A DNA stretch of 64,000 nt from Peptoniphilaceae bacterium (GCA_030152565.1 JASLJE010000026.1:1-64000); one strand, 5' to 3'; positions 26,341 to 34,868 are shown, numbered from the stretch's first letter. Numbers and translations: made by a program. Notes: generated by a model from the letters alone, not told the origin.

Positions 26341-26370
26341 GTGGGAGTTTTAATAACTCCCACTTTTTTT
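26341..26370 (+). terminator. Terminator after superoxide reductase
   Basis: GTGGGAGTT / AACTCCCAC with a 5-nt loop and seven T. Confidence 0.92.
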
Positions 26371-26430
26371 ATTACTTATTTTTAATATATCTGTGGATTT
26401 GTCCATTTTCTGTGTTTAAAGCTTTTGTTT

Positions 26431-26450
26431 TCTGTTGATTTCTGTTGATT
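26431..26450 (+). repeat. Tandem decamer
   Basis: Two exact copies of TCTGTTGATT in a row, 35 bp upstream of the purine permease promoter. It may be chance or a regulator half-site array. The rest of 26371-26485 is AT-rich with no gene seen and no recognisable purine riboswitch. Confidence 0.5.
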
Positions 26451-26485
26451 ATTTTATATTATTCCATTCTTTTGTGTAAAATAAA

Positions 26486-26513
26486 TTGACAGTCCCCCCA
26501 TTATTGATAGAAT
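26486..26513 (+). promoter_or_regulatory. Purine permease promoter
   Basis: TTGACA (26486-26491), 16 bp including a run of six C, TAGAAT (26508-26513). Confidence 0.65.
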
Positions 26514-26547
26514 TAATCTGTAATCTAATTAAATAGGAGGCTTTATT

Positions 26548-27855
26548 TTGGAAAAGTTTTTTAAACTTAAGGAAAATAATACGGATGTAAAAACAGAAAT
26601 CATCGCCGGTATTACAACATTTATGACTATGGCCTATATATTAGCGGTTAACCCTAATATGTTGGCAGAAACGGGAATGAATCCTAATGGAGTGTTCACA
26701 GCAACAGCCCTAGCATCAGGAATAGCGACTATCCTGATGGCTCTACTAGCAAATTATCCATTTGCCCTAGGACCTGGTATGGGACTTAATGCTTACTTTA
26801 CTTATACAGTAGTACTTCGTTATGGCTACACTTGGCAATTTGCCCTTACTGCAGTATTTATTGAAGGACTTATTTTTATACTACTTTCATTCTTCAAGGT
26901 TAGGGAGTTGATCTTTAACTCTATACCATTAGAATTGAAAAATGCAGTATCAGCTGGTATCGGACTTTTCATAGCATTTATAGGACTTACTAATGCTGGA
27001 ATTATCCAAACAGGACAAGGTACCATAACAGAATTAGGAAATATAACAGAGGCAGCTCCTCTATTAGCCATCATCGGTATACTATTAACTGGTGTCTTAG
27101 TAATTAAACAGGTTAAGGGGGCCATCCTTATAGGTATTGTGGCGACTACCCTAATTGGTATTCCAATGGGAGTTACAATTATACCAGAAGGATTTACACC
27201 TTTCTCAATCCCAAGTGGAATGGAAGATGTAGCCTTTAAGTTTGTAGGATTAAAAGAAGTATTTTCAAGTAAAATGTTAATCGTAGTATTCACCTTCTTA
27301 TTTGTGGATATGTTTGATACAGTTGGAACACTAGCAGGCGTTGCTTCTAAGACAGGCATGCTTGATGAAGACGGGAACTTACCAAGAGTTGAAAAAGCTC
27401 TTTTAGCAGATGCAATCGGAACTACAGTTGGTGCTGCCATGGGTACTTCCACAGTTACAACCTATGTTGAATCTTCAGCAGGGGTTGCAGAAGGTGGTAG
27501 AACAGGACTTACATCACTTACGACAGGAATATTATTTATCATATCCCTATTCTTAAGTCCTATCTTCCTATTGATCCCAGCATCAGCAATCACACCAGCT
27601 CTAGTAATAGTTGGTTTGTTTATGATAAGTCCAGTAGCAAGTATTGATTGGACTGACTATACAGTAGCCATACCAGCATTTATAACCTTGATTATGATGC
27701 CATTTGCCTACTCTATAGCTGAAGGTATAGTATTTGGTATGATCTCATATACAGTACTAAAGACCTTGACAGGTAAACGTAAAGACGTGTCCATACTAAT
27801 GTATATAATATCTATCTTGTTCACTCTAAGATATGTATTTATAGCTTTCAAATAA
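26548..27855 (+). CDS. NCS2 family purine permease (AzgA/PbuG-like)
   Basis: 435 residues with about 12-14 membrane segments. AzgA-branch signatures: ITTFMTMAYILAVNP, ALGPGMGLNAYFTYTVV, SAGIGLFIAFIGL, FVDMFDTVGTLAGVASK and MGTSTVTTYVESSAGVAEGGRTGL. It takes up guanine, hypoxanthine or adenine with protons. Translation begins at TTG (26548), since AGGAGG stands seven bases upstream and no ATG is suitably placed. Monocistronic with its own promoter and terminator. Confidence 0.92.
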   Translation: MEKFFKLKENNTDVKTEIIAGITTFMTMAYILAVNPNMLAETGMNPNGVFTATALASGIATILMALLANYPFALGPGMGLNAYFTYTVVLRYGYTWQFALTAVFIEGLIFILLSFFKVRELIFNSIPLELKNAVSAGIGLFIAFIGLTNAGIIQTGQGTITELGNITEAAPLLAIIGILLTGVLVIKQVKGAILIGIVATTLIGIPMGVTIIPEGFTPFSIPSGMEDVAFKFVGLKEVFSSKMLIVVFTFLFVDMFDTVGTLAGVASKTGMLDEDGNLPRVEKALLADAIGTTVGAAMGTSTVTTYVESSAGVAEGGRTGLTSLTTGILFIISLFLSPIFLLIPASAITPALVIVGLFMISPVASIDWTDYTVAIPAFITLIMMPFAYSIAEGIVFGMISYTVLKTLTGKRKDVSILMYIISILFTLRYVFIAFK

Positions 27856-27858
27856 AGA

Positions 27859-27887
27859 AATAGCAAGCCTAGGCTTGCTATTTTTAT
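27859..27887 (+). terminator. Terminator after purine permease
   Basis: AATAGCAAGCC / GGCTTGCTATT almost continuous palindrome, then T run. Confidence 0.88.
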
Positions 27888-27914
27888 ATGTTTTTTATCT
27901 TTTATATTTTATCT

Positions 27915-27945
27915 TTAAAAAAAAACTCGGATCAACCGAGTTTAT
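27915..27945 (-). terminator. Terminator after rplY
   Basis: Minus strand AACTCGG / CCGAGTT with a 5-nt loop followed by nine T. Confidence 0.9.
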
Positions 27946-27949
27946 ATTT

Positions 27950-28591
27950 TTATTCTTCATCTTCTGAATCGTCTTCACCAATTACTTCAACGTCTGCTGC
28001 ATCTACTTCTTCAGCATCTTCGTCAATTATTTCTTCTTTTGGTTCAGTCAATGTACATACTACTTCATCATCTTCTGCTAAAATAGTAACATTTTCATCA
28101 GTGAATATATCTAAATCCTTAACAAACTTAGATTCATCATATTCCATATCTCTAACATCTACTTCTGCAGTTTGTGGAATATATGCTGGTAATGATTCTA
28201 CTTCGATTTCATCTAAGTTTTGAATCAATACTGATGGTTGTAATGAAATTTCATCTCTACCAACTAATACTACTGGAACTGTAACCTTGATAGTTTCGTC
28301 CATTCTTACACCTTGGAAGTCAACGTGTAGGTATCTGTTTTTGTATGGATGCTTTTGGTAATCTTTAATAAGTACCTTCTTTTCTTCACCATTTAATACT
28401 AAGGTAATAATTGTTGAAGTACCTGCTTGTTCGATAACCTTGTCTAATTCTTTTTCTAACATTTGAACTGACATGTTATCTTCACCTCTTTGGTAAATAA
28501 CAGCAGGAACTATTTTATCTTCTCTTAATTTTCTTGTTGCATTTGAGCCCTTACCTTCTCTAAGCTCAATATTTAATCTAATATCTTCCAT
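27950..28591 (-). CDS. rplY: 50S ribosomal protein L25/general stress protein Ctc
   Basis: 213 residues: the L25 5S-rRNA-binding domain (NATRKLREDKIVPAVIYQRGEDNM, KNRYLHVDFQGV) followed by the TL5/Ctc C-terminal beta domain (VPVVLVGRDEIS, LPAYIPQTAEVDV). An acidic tail of about 40 residues, rich in Asp/Glu, closes it, as is common in Firmicutes. It binds 5S rRNA in the large subunit, and the Ctc form is stress-induced in bacilli. ATG after a GAGGAAA site. Confidence 0.95.
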   Translation of the reverse strand: MEDIRLNIELREGKGSNATRKLREDKIVPAVIYQRGEDNMSVQMLEKELDKVIEQAGTSTIITLVLNGEEKKVLIKDYQKHPYKNRYLHVDFQGVRMDETIKVTVPVVLVGRDEISLQPSVLIQNLDEIEVESLPAYIPQTAEVDVRDMEYDESKFVKDLDIFTDENVTILAEDDEVVCTLTEPKEEIIDEDAEEVDAADVEVIGEDDSEDEE

Positions 28592-28661
28592 TTTTCCTCC
28601 TCAAAGTCATACTTCAATTAATACATTTTAATCTAAAATCAAAATTATTTCAACATTTTTC

Positions 28662-29018
28662 TTATTTTTTAGCCTTTTCTAGGGCTAAATCCAAGGCTTG
28701 TAAAAATCCCTTACTAGTAACAGTGGCTTTTGATACCATATCCACATCCTTGGTCTTACCGTCAATTACTTCTTTTATCAGCTCTTCCAAGGCCTTGCCT
28801 CCAGTTTCTGGAGTCTCGCCATGGTCTAGGACCTTGACGTCTGCTATCTCACCTTGGTCGTTGATAGTAACTGTTAGAACTATCTTTTTTTCATCATAAT
28901 AGTAGCCCTTGGCACTGGCCTGGTAGACACCTGGCTTGTACTTGGACCTTCCGCCACAACCAACTAAACCTAATAAAAGTAGAAGAAAAGAACATAAAAC
29001 TAATATTTTCTTTTTCAT
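28662..29018 (-). CDS. FMN-binding domain lipoprotein
   Basis: 118 residues. The signal peptide with lipobox LVGC (Cys about 21) marks it as a membrane-anchored lipoprotein. The remainder is one FMN-binding domain of the RnfG/NqrC/PplA kind (YKPGVYQASAKGYY, ITVTINDQGEIADVKVLDH). The flavin attachment region reads VSKATVTSKG, where the family usually has SGAT, so the Gly is replaced by Lys. The Thr acceptor is present. Such proteins pass electrons outside the membrane. It follows degV by 10 bp. Confidence 0.85.
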   Translation of the reverse strand: MKKKILVLCSFLLLLLGLVGCGGRSKYKPGVYQASAKGYYYDEKKIVLTVTINDQGEIADVKVLDHGETPETGGKALEELIKEVIDGKTKDVDMVSKATVTSKGFLQALDLALEKAKK

Positions 29019-29028
29019 GGCCCCTCCT

Positions 29029-29889
29029 CTATAATTGCTTGATAAAATAAAATAAACCTAATGTATTTGGACCTCCATGACTGGTTATGGTAGCTGAAGC
29101 GTCAGCCACTATAATTTCACCAAAATAATGTAAGTCTTCCACCTTCCTGATCACGTGGGTTAGGGCTTCATCATCCATTCTAGTATGGGTGATAATAATC
29201 CTTCTGTCTTCGATCTTGTCCAAGTCCTTAGCCATATCATTGACATACTTGTCCATTACCTTGACTAGATTTCCCCTGTACTTCTTTACCACCTTCATCT
29301 CTCCATCTACCAAGTTTACACAAGGCTTGATCTTAAGTGTACCAGTAAATAGTACAGACATTTGTGAACATCTTCCCCCATAATATAAGTAGTCCAATGA
29401 ATCTATTACAAAGCCCGTATGTAGTCTTTTTACATCCTCTTTTAAAGTGGCTACTATCTGAGGAAAGTCCAGATTGTTATCTATCAACTCCTGGGCCTTT
29501 AAAATCAGTTGGCCTGTACCTCCAGATAAACTTTTGGTATCTATGGCAACCACCCTGTCTTCTAAATTCATATATTGTATGGCATTGTTAACTATCATAT
29601 ATGTAGAGGAGGAAACCTTGGATGAAATCATAAAGAAAATTCCATAATCATAGTCTTCCATCTCTTTTAAAACATTTATTGCAGCTTCCAGAGTCGGACT
29701 AGCAGTCTTAGGCGTTTTCTTGGTTCTTTCGCCATACTCTAGGATATCATCTGGAGTAATATCTACAATGTCTAAATAATTCACGTCATCCATGACTATA
29801 TTCATAGGCAATATGGAAACATTTAGTTTTTCTAATAATTCCTTAGGCAAGTCGACATTACTGTCTGTAAATAATTTATATTTTGCCAT
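29029..29889 (-). CDS. DegV family fatty-acid-binding protein
   Basis: About 286 residues. FTDSNVDLPKELLEKLNVSILPMN at the start, KTASPTLEAAINVLKEM (lipid carboxylate site), SKVSSSTYMIVNNA, DTKSLSGGTGQLILKA and the C-terminal ITSHGGPNTLGLFY are DegV landmarks. These proteins hold a fatty acid and present it to the kinase FakA. fakA is not in the window. The ATG at 29889 has AAGGAGGG. The longer frame would need TTG. Confidence 0.92.
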   Translation of the reverse strand: MAKYKLFTDSNVDLPKELLEKLNVSILPMNIVMDDVNYLDIVDITPDDILEYGERTKKTPKTASPTLEAAINVLKEMEDYDYGIFFMISSKVSSSTYMIVNNAIQYMNLEDRVVAIDTKSLSGGTGQLILKAQELIDNNLDFPQIVATLKEDVKRLHTGFVIDSLDYLYYGGRCSQMSVLFTGTLKIKPCVNLVDGEMKVVKKYRGNLVKVMDKYVNDMAKDLDKIEDRRIIITHTRMDDEALTHVIRKVEDLHYFGEIIVADASATITSHGGPNTLGLFYFIKQL

Positions 29890-29922
29890 TATTCCCTCCT
29901 TAGTATACAAATGACTAAAATG

Positions 29923-29951
29923 AGTATATCACAAATCACTTTTCTTGTATA
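29923..29951 (-). promoter_or_regulatory. degV promoter
   Basis: Minus strand TATACA (29951-29946), 17 bp, TATACT (29928-29923). Confidence 0.55.
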
Positions 29952-29965
29952 TTCTATACATAAGT

Positions 29966-29990
29966 AAATAAACCCAAGTACTTGGGCTTA
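29966..29990 (-). terminator. Terminator of the carD operon
   Basis: AAGCCCAAG / CTTGGGTTT with a 2-nt loop on the minus strand. It overlaps the stop codon of the DUF1002 gene. Confidence 0.75.
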
Positions 29991-30947
29991 TCTACTAAAT
30001 AGATTCATTATGGCCTGGCCAACACTTCTAAAGAAATCAGCCAACTTGTCCAAGAAACCCGAATCTTGAGCTTGCTTGTAATAATCGCCTATTGTTTCCT
30101 TAAGATTGTCCCCTAGCTCATTTAATTGCTTTAGAATAGCTTCTGAGTCTATGGCACTAGTGTTTTGGAAATTATTGAAAAACACTACCAACTTATCTAT
30201 ATTTATTTGACTTACTATCTTGTCTAGATCGTAGTCCTTTAGGGCTTTATTTATTATATCTTCTATTTCATCCCTAGTGGCTAGTTCACCAGTCTTCTTC
30301 TTTAAGTCTATCAAGGATTCCTTAATGTCTACTATGGCCTTGTTTAACTCTTCTGAGCTAAAGCCTTCTTCATCCTTGTGTTCTTGAACTATTCCATTAA
30401 CAGTTTCCAATTCTTCATTGGCAACCTCTATTCTATCTTCTTCCAGGGCTTCTCCATTAGCCTCAAAGGCCTTATAGACTCCTGTAAGGGCTGCTTCACC
30501 TGTAACTGGCTTATAGGCTGCCACCATGATAACTGCGTCTGATACGCCTGCTGTAATCGCTGCATTGGCATATTGAACATCCTTTACCTGGCTAATGTTT
30601 TCTGGAGTCTCTATAATTACCTCAACTCCATGTCCCTTATTTTCCTTCTTAACTAAAATTGATGAGATCATATTGGCATCAGTTGTGTCTCCTCCCAGGT
30701 ACTTTTTCAAGTCCTTGGCGTCCACCTTGACAAAATTAACATTGTCCCTGTTTTTTATGCCCAACTTCTTCATAGTTTCTTCTATACTTGCTTCATCTAG
30801 GGCTGCCCCATAGGCAAAGGTGGGTTTACCCCACTTCTCATCTATAACTTCCGTGTCTATCTCCGCTGCCATTACTGCTGAGGCAAATATGCCTAAAACC
30901 ATTAAAACAGCTAAAAATAAAGCTAAAAATCTTGTTGTCTTTTTCAT
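29988..30947 (-). CDS. DUF1002 family exported protein
   Basis: 319 residues with a signal peptide (KKTTRFLALFLAVLMVLGIFA, cut near VMA-AE). The conserved EKWGKPTFAYGAALDE and the following helical segments match DUF1002, a secreted Firmicute family of unknown role. The C-terminal half is predicted helical, ending in an amphipathic FFRSVGQAIMNLF. Six base pairs separate it from the PIN-TRAM gene, so it is part of the carD operon. No catalytic residues can be named. Confidence 0.82.
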   Translation of the reverse strand: MKKTTRFLALFLAVLMVLGIFASAVMAAEIDTEVIDEKWGKPTFAYGAALDEASIEETMKKLGIKNRDNVNFVKVDAKDLKKYLGGDTTDANMISSILVKKENKGHGVEVIIETPENISQVKDVQYANAAITAGVSDAVIMVAAYKPVTGEAALTGVYKAFEANGEALEEDRIEVANEELETVNGIVQEHKDEEGFSSEELNKAIVDIKESLIDLKKKTGELATRDEIEDIINKALKDYDLDKIVSQINIDKLVVFFNNFQNTSAIDSEAILKQLNELGDNLKETIGDYYKQAQDSGFLDKLADFFRSVGQAIMNLFSR

Positions 30948-30952
30948 AGTTT

Positions 30953-32071
30953 CTAGTTCATAGGCTTAGCAAAAATCATCTTTCCTGCTGCTGTTTGAAG
31001 TACTGTTGTAACCATTACATGGACTTCCTGGCCTATAAGGGCCTTACCAGCTTCAATTACTATCATGGTTCCATCTTCCAGATAGGCTAAACCTTGATCC
31101 TTTTCCTTCCCTTCTTTAATAATATTTACCATCATTTGCTCACCTGGTATAACAATGGTCTTTACAGAGTTAGCAAGGTCATTCACATTTAGAACCTCTA
31201 GGGCTTGAACCAGGGCTACCTTATTAAGATTGTAGTCATTGGTTACTATCTTGCCGTTTAAGTCCTTGGTAAGCCTTAATAACTTTGTATCCACCTCTTT
31301 AATATTATCATAATCCTTGTCTGTAATTATAACTTTTATGTTATCTACTTCCTGTAGTTTTTTGACTATATCCAGTCCTCTTCTTCCCCTCTCTCTTTTT
31401 AAGTCATCTGAGGAATCAGCTATAAACTGTAATTCTTCTAAAACAAATTCTGAAATAACTAAAGGACCTTCCACAAAACCTGTTTCCACAATGGGAAGTA
31501 TTCTTCCATCAATTATTACTGATGTATCTAATATTTTTGGATTTTGGTCCTTTAGCTCCTTCAGATTAGCCTTGTTTTTCTTGGAAATTTTCTTTTCCTT
31601 TTCCTTTTCCATAACCCTCTCCCTACTAAAGAAGGAAAGAATCTCGTCCTTGCTCTTAACGGCAAGTCTCATGAAAAAGGTACCTACTATAAAGTAAACT
31701 ACTATTGTAAGTACTACTTCAATAAAATTACCTATAACAGGCATGTTAATTAGAGAGAATGGTTTTGTAATAAAGAATGAAAGAATAAGTCCAAATAATA
31801 GTCCAACCGCTCCAAAAGCCACATCTATAGGTGGTACAGTTTGCAAGGATGTCTCTGTCTTTTCCAGAGCCTTTTGCAGTAAGTTATTAAGTTTTGGCGA
31901 TATCAAATAAAATAAAATAAAGCCAATTGCGACAAATATCAAGTAAATTAGTACTAAAAATAGTGTATTCTGGGTCTTTACGAGCTTTACATATATTCCC
32001 AGTTCGACGAGAATATATCCCAAAGCTCCCCCAAATACAGAAAATAATAGTTGTAATATTTTCCGTAACAT
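30953..32071 (-). CDS. yacL: Membrane PIN-TRAM domain protein (YacL-like)
   Basis: 372 residues: four N-terminal membrane helices, a basic linker, a PIN nuclease domain (about 180-300) with ILDTSVIIDGRILPI, EFVLEELQFIADSS and KIVTNDYNLNKVA carrying the acidic metal ligands, then a TRAM RNA-binding domain (VIEAGKALIGQEVHVMV). It is the membrane-bound predicted RNase found in most Firmicutes beside carD. Nine base pairs after carD. Confidence 0.93.
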   Translation of the reverse strand: MLRKILQLLFSVFGGALGYILVELGIYVKLVKTQNTLFLVLIYLIFVAIGFILFYLISPKLNNLLQKALEKTETSLQTVPPIDVAFGAVGLLFGLILSFFITKPFSLINMPVIGNFIEVVLTIVVYFIVGTFFMRLAVKSKDEILSFFSRERVMEKEKEKKISKKNKANLKELKDQNPKILDTSVIIDGRILPIVETGFVEGPLVISEFVLEELQFIADSSDDLKRERGRRGLDIVKKLQEVDNIKVIITDKDYDNIKEVDTKLLRLTKDLNGKIVTNDYNLNKVALVQALEVLNVNDLANSVKTIVIPGEQMMVNIIKEGKEKDQGLAYLEDGTMIVIEAGKALIGQEVHVMVTTVLQTAAGKMIFAKPMN

Positions 32072-32079
32072 AAGCCCTC

Positions 32080-32562
32080 CTAGTCAGTCGTTATTAAATC
32101 ATCGATCATTTCAGATGCCTCCTCCTTACTCATAGATCCAACTATAACTAATTCGGATACTAAAATCCTCTTAGTATTATTAAGCATCTTCTTCTCAGAT
32201 GTGGAAAGTCCTTTATTTTTGTCCATCAAAGTAAGATTTCTAACGATATCAGCTATCTCAAAAATATCACCTGTCTTGATGGTCTCGGTATTTTCCCTAT
32301 ATCTTTGTCCCCAATTTGGTGACATTTCAGTCTTTTCTGATTTTAAAATCTCCAAGACCTTCTTGCCTTCGTCCTGGCTGATCACTGGTCTGACTCCGAC
32401 TTCGTCAACCCCGTCAACCGGTATAGATATTCTAATATCATTAATAGGCATTTGCATTATGTAGTAACTCTTTACATCACCTAAAATTTCAATTTCTTCA
32501 ATATCCACAATCGTTCCTGCTCCATGTACTGGATAAACAATCTTATCCCCAATATTAAACAT
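32080..32562 (-). CDS. carD: CarD family transcription regulator
   Basis: 160 residues. The N-terminal RNA-polymerase-interaction Tudor-like domain (FNIGDKIVYPVHGAGTIVDIE, YYIMQMPINDIRISIPV) is followed by a helical DNA-binding domain (LKSEKTEMSPNWGQRYREN, LSTSEKKMLNNTKRILVSELV). CarD binds the polymerase beta subunit and modulates open complexes at promoters such as rRNA. It heads carD-yacL-DUF1002 under its own promoter. Confidence 0.93.
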   Translation of the reverse strand: MFNIGDKIVYPVHGAGTIVDIEEIEILGDVKSYYIMQMPINDIRISIPVDGVDEVGVRPVISQDEGKKVLEILKSEKTEMSPNWGQRYRENTETIKTGDIFEIADIVRNLTLMDKNKGLSTSEKKMLNNTKRILVSELVIVGSMSKEEASEMIDDLITTD

Positions 32563-32584
32563 AAAATCACCCTCCTATATAGTC

Positions 32585-32613
32585 ATTATACTTTATTTGG
32601 GGATTTTAGGCAA
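32585..32613 (-). promoter_or_regulatory. carD promoter
   Basis: Minus strand TTGCCT (32613-32608), 17 bp, TATAAT (32590-32585). Confidence 0.7.
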
Positions 32614-32749
32614 AAGGATTATTATATAATAGCTCCCAGTCTATGTCAACAGTTAAAAATATAAAGAATTCAGAATCTTTACACATCTTATTATTAATTA
32701 TATTTAACTATATGTTTAAAATATGAAGATAACAATTTTGTATTATTTA

Positions 32750-32758
32750 TGGTATACT
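32750..32758 (+). promoter_or_regulatory. Extended -10 promoter of the TPP riboswitch
   Basis: TGG-TATACT at 32750-32758. The -35 is weak (TAACAA at 32730). The stretch 32614-32749 is AT-rich and shows no gene. Confidence 0.55.
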
Positions 32759-32772
32759 TATGATGATATTTC

Positions 32773-32850
32773 ACTAGGGGAGCGCAAGCTGAGAAGGTTA
32801 AAACCTGACCCTCATACCTGAACTATGTAATGATAGCGTAGGAAAGTGGG
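32773..32850 (+). ncRNA. TPP riboswitch (THI element)
   Basis: Core THI motifs are in order: CTAGGGG-AGC at the 5' side, GCTGAGA (pyrimidine sensor helix), CCTGACCCTC-ATACCTGAACT, and ATGATAGCGTAGGAAAGTGG at the 3' side. It binds thiamine pyrophosphate and controls the thiT gene behind it. A separate terminator follows, so control is at transcription. Confidence 0.96.
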
Positions 32851-32854
32851 TTTT

Positions 32855-32877
32855 ACACCACTTTGTGGTGTTTTTTT
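32855..32877 (+). terminator. Riboswitch-controlled terminator
   Basis: ACACCAC / GTGGTGT with a 3-nt loop and seven T, directly after the aptamer. Bound TPP should favour this hairpin and stop transcription before thiT. Confidence 0.9.
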
Positions 32878-32894
32878 AATATACGGAGGTTTAG

Positions 32895-33452
32895 ATGAAT
32901 AAACAAAAAGGATTTTCAACAAAGATGATTGCTGAAGCGGGCATGATGATCGCCTTGGCAAAAATATTAAGTTATGCGGTTCTTCTTAAAATGCCGCAGG
33001 GAGGTTCCATAACACTAGGATCCATGGTTCCCTTAATCGTGTTTGCCATCAGATGGGGCTGGCAAAAAGGAATGGTAGTTGGGGCTGTTTACGGACTAGT
33101 AGACATGCTTATTGGTGGCTATATAGCCTATCCTGCCCAAGCTATCTTGGACTATCCACTTGCCTATGCCATGATAGGACTAGCTGGACTAAAGATTTCC
33201 TTAAGTTCCAATGAAAACGACCTATCAAACTATTTATTTGGAATTATTTTAGGTCATATCCTAAGAGCCCTATCCCATGTGGCATCTGGAGTAATATTCT
33301 TTGGTGAATTTGCACCAGAAGGAATCAGTCCACTAAAACACTCAATAAGCTATAATATAGCCTATATGGGACCAGAACTAGTTATATCCCTACTGATTGT
33401 CATAGTGATATGGAAGCCAGTAATGGGAGCCTTGAAGAAAGCTAATTTGTAA
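32895..33452 (+). CDS. thiT: Thiamine ECF transporter substrate component
   Basis: 185 residues, six membrane helices. MIAEAGMMIALAKILSYAVLLKMPQGGSITLGSMVPL, WGWQKGMVVGAVYGLVDML and HVASGVIFFGEFAPEG carry the conserved residues that bind thiamine in ThiT. It needs the shared ECF module (EcfA1/A2/T), which is not in the window. Control by the TPP riboswitch confirms the substrate. ATG after GGAGG. Confidence 0.95.
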   Translation: MNKQKGFSTKMIAEAGMMIALAKILSYAVLLKMPQGGSITLGSMVPLIVFAIRWGWQKGMVVGAVYGLVDMLIGGYIAYPAQAILDYPLAYAMIGLAGLKISLSSNENDLSNYLFGIILGHILRALSHVASGVIFFGEFAPEGISPLKHSISYNIAYMGPELVISLLIVIVIWKPVMGALKKANL

Positions 33453-33480
33453 ATATGTAACTAAACCTATGTGAAATATT

Positions 33481-33507
33481 GCTGTGTGCTAAACACAGCT
33501 TTTTTAT
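33481..33507 (+). terminator. Terminator after thiT
   Basis: GCTGTGT / ACACAGC with a 5-nt loop, then six T. It touches the stop of the converging GNAT gene. Confidence 0.88.
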
Positions 33508-34025
33508 TTTAAAACTATTTCCATGTGGATGTCTTCTGGTTCCAGCCTATAAAGCCTAGGATTGGGCTCTTCCAAGACAGCTGCTCCTTGTCCCCTATAA
33601 AAGTCCACCGTATTCTTAAAGGGGCTGGCTGATATATAAAGGCCTCTAGCCTTGCTGGCCCTGGCCTGGTCTTTAAAATAGGCCACTATTTGCCCACCTA
33701 TGCCCTGGCCCCTATAGGCTCTTGATATATAGAGTATATCCAGCTTTAAGTTACCATCTTCTAAAAATTCTGGATCCAAAGATCCCATGCCCACTAGAAG
33801 ATCCCCATCAAAGGCCCCTAGGACCCAGCCTTTTCTGGCCACTATGGACTCAGACCTTTCTATATAAGACAAGACTTCTTCCTCATCCCAGCCCAGGACC
33901 TCTATATGGGTCTTTTTAAGCCTTAGTCCTTCCTGTCCTAGGACATAACTTTCCTCTATAAGCTCTGACCTATCTATGGTTCTTAAGAGCCTACATTCTT
34001 CTTTTTTTAATAGTCTATAGTTCAT
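33504..34025 (-). CDS. GNAT family N-acetyltransferase
   Basis: 173 residues. The acetyl-CoA site is LDILYISRAYRGQGIGGQIVAYF (RGQGIG loop), followed by ARGLYISASPFKNTVDFYRGQGA. The N-terminal half (LIEESYVLGQEGLRLKKTHIEV) has the shape of amine-recognising GNATs. The substrate is unknown. It lies 46 bp downstream of the cyclophilin gene, behind a terminator, so it is probably expressed separately or by read-through. Confidence 0.85.
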   Translation of the reverse strand: MNYRLLKKEECRLLRTIDRSELIEESYVLGQEGLRLKKTHIEVLGWDEEEVLSYIERSESIVARKGWVLGAFDGDLLVGMGSLDPEFLEDGNLKLDILYISRAYRGQGIGGQIVAYFKDQARASKARGLYISASPFKNTVDFYRGQGAAVLEEPNPRLYRLEPEDIHMEIVLK

Positions 34026-34036
34026 TTTTCCTCCAC

Positions 34037-34066
34037 AAAAAACTCCCTACCAAGGCAGGGAGTTAA
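34037..34066 (-). terminator. Terminator after cyclophilin
   Basis: Minus strand AACTCCCT / AGGGAGTT with an 8-nt loop and a T run. Confidence 0.82.
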
Positions 34067-34071
34067 AATTT

Positions 34072-34665
34072 TTATTTTACTATTTCTATATTTTCTATAG
34101 TTATATCATATAAAGGTCTGTCTCCATGGTCTCTTTTAACCTGGGATATTTCTTCAACCACATCCATGCCAGCTATAACGTGGCCGAAAACAGTGTGTTT
34201 AAAGTCCAACCAAAAGGCTCCACCTAATTCCCTATAGCCATCTATAACAGCTTGTGGGTAGCCTCCTTCTTCTCCAAACTCTTCCATTTGTTCAAAAATG
34301 TTATCAGGTATGTCCTTGGCAGTCACTATGAAAAATTGGGATCCATTAGTTGATGGTCCTGCATTGGCCATAGATAGGGCTCCGTAAAAGTTTCTGTAGT
34401 TTATGTCAAACTCATCGTCAAAGCTTTGGCCATAAATACTTTCTCCCCCCATGCCTGTACCTGTAGGGTCTCCCCCTTGGATCATAAAGTCTTCTATTAC
34501 CCTGTGGAAGATTACTCCATCATAGTAGCCATCTTCTGAAAGCTTGCTAAAGTTTTCCACAGCCTTGGGAGCTATCTCTGGAAATAGTACTACTTCTATA
34601 TCCCCCATATTGGTCTTTATTAGTGCCCTTATATCTTCGTCATTATATCCTTGTAATTGTCTCAT
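34072..34665 (-). CDS. ppiB: Peptidyl-prolyl cis-trans isomerase, cyclophilin type
   Basis: 197 residues. Catalytic and binding motifs: VIFHRVIEDFMIQGGDPTGTGMGG (Arg, Phe, Gln), ALSMANAGPSTNGSQFFI and HTVFGHVIAGMDVVEEI. It speeds proline isomerisation in protein folding. No signal peptide, so cytoplasmic. An insertion around residues 120-145 (EQMEEFGEEGGYPQAVIDGY) is longer than in the smallest PpiB proteins. Start ATG with GGAGG. Confidence 0.93.
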   Translation of the reverse strand: MRQLQGYNDEDIRALIKTNMGDIEVVLFPEIAPKAVENFSKLSEDGYYDGVIFHRVIEDFMIQGGDPTGTGMGGESIYGQSFDDEFDINYRNFYGALSMANAGPSTNGSQFFIVTAKDIPDNIFEQMEEFGEEGGYPQAVIDGYRELGGAFWLDFKHTVFGHVIAGMDVVEEISQVKRDHGDRPLYDITIENIEIVK

Positions 34666-34714
34666 ACTTACCTCCGTTTTATTTATTATACTATGTTTTA
34701 AGGCTTTTTTGTTT

Positions 34715-34748
34715 AAAACAAAAAAGCAAGGACTTTGGCCCTTGCTTT
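34715..34748 (-). terminator. Terminator of the candidate small RNA or ppiB leader
   Basis: Minus strand AAAGCAAGG / CCTTGCTTT with an 8-nt loop, then TTTTTTG. It lies about 50 bp before the cyclophilin ATG. Confidence 0.75.
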
Positions 34749-34863
34749 CTTGCTATTTTATAGGAAAGTTAAATACTAAAACACTAATATGTGATCTCGA
34801 AAAACCATAAATATTAGCAAAAGTAAATATTGTCGGTAGATAAATATGTTATTTATTTATCTG
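34716..34863 (-). ncRNA. Candidate small RNA or attenuated leader upstream of cyclophilin
   Basis: A promoter (TTTACA 34897-34892, 17 bp, TAATAT 34874-34869), a 5' hairpin (AGATAAATA / TATTTATCT, 34862-34838) and a terminator make a transcript of about 148 nt with no convincing reading frame. It lies upstream of ppiB on the same strand, so it is either a free RNA or a premature-termination leader. The flanking 34900-35054 is AT-rich and empty. Confidence 0.4.
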
Positions 34864-34868
34864 TTATT

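Noticed and set aside
26371..26547. Possible purine riboswitch before the purine permease
   Set aside because: The conserved loop and junction elements of the purine aptamer are not found; only a promoter and a tandem decamer are seen.
26826..27452. Minus-strand frame of 208 codons inside the purine permease gene
   Set aside because: It is the shadow of a highly hydrophobic gene; the plus-strand product has all family motifs.
28662..29889. DegV and FMN lipoprotein as a dedicated electron-transfer operon
   Set aside because: They are close and probably co-transcribed, but DegV binds fatty acids and no electron-transport partner is nearby, so no joint function is claimed.
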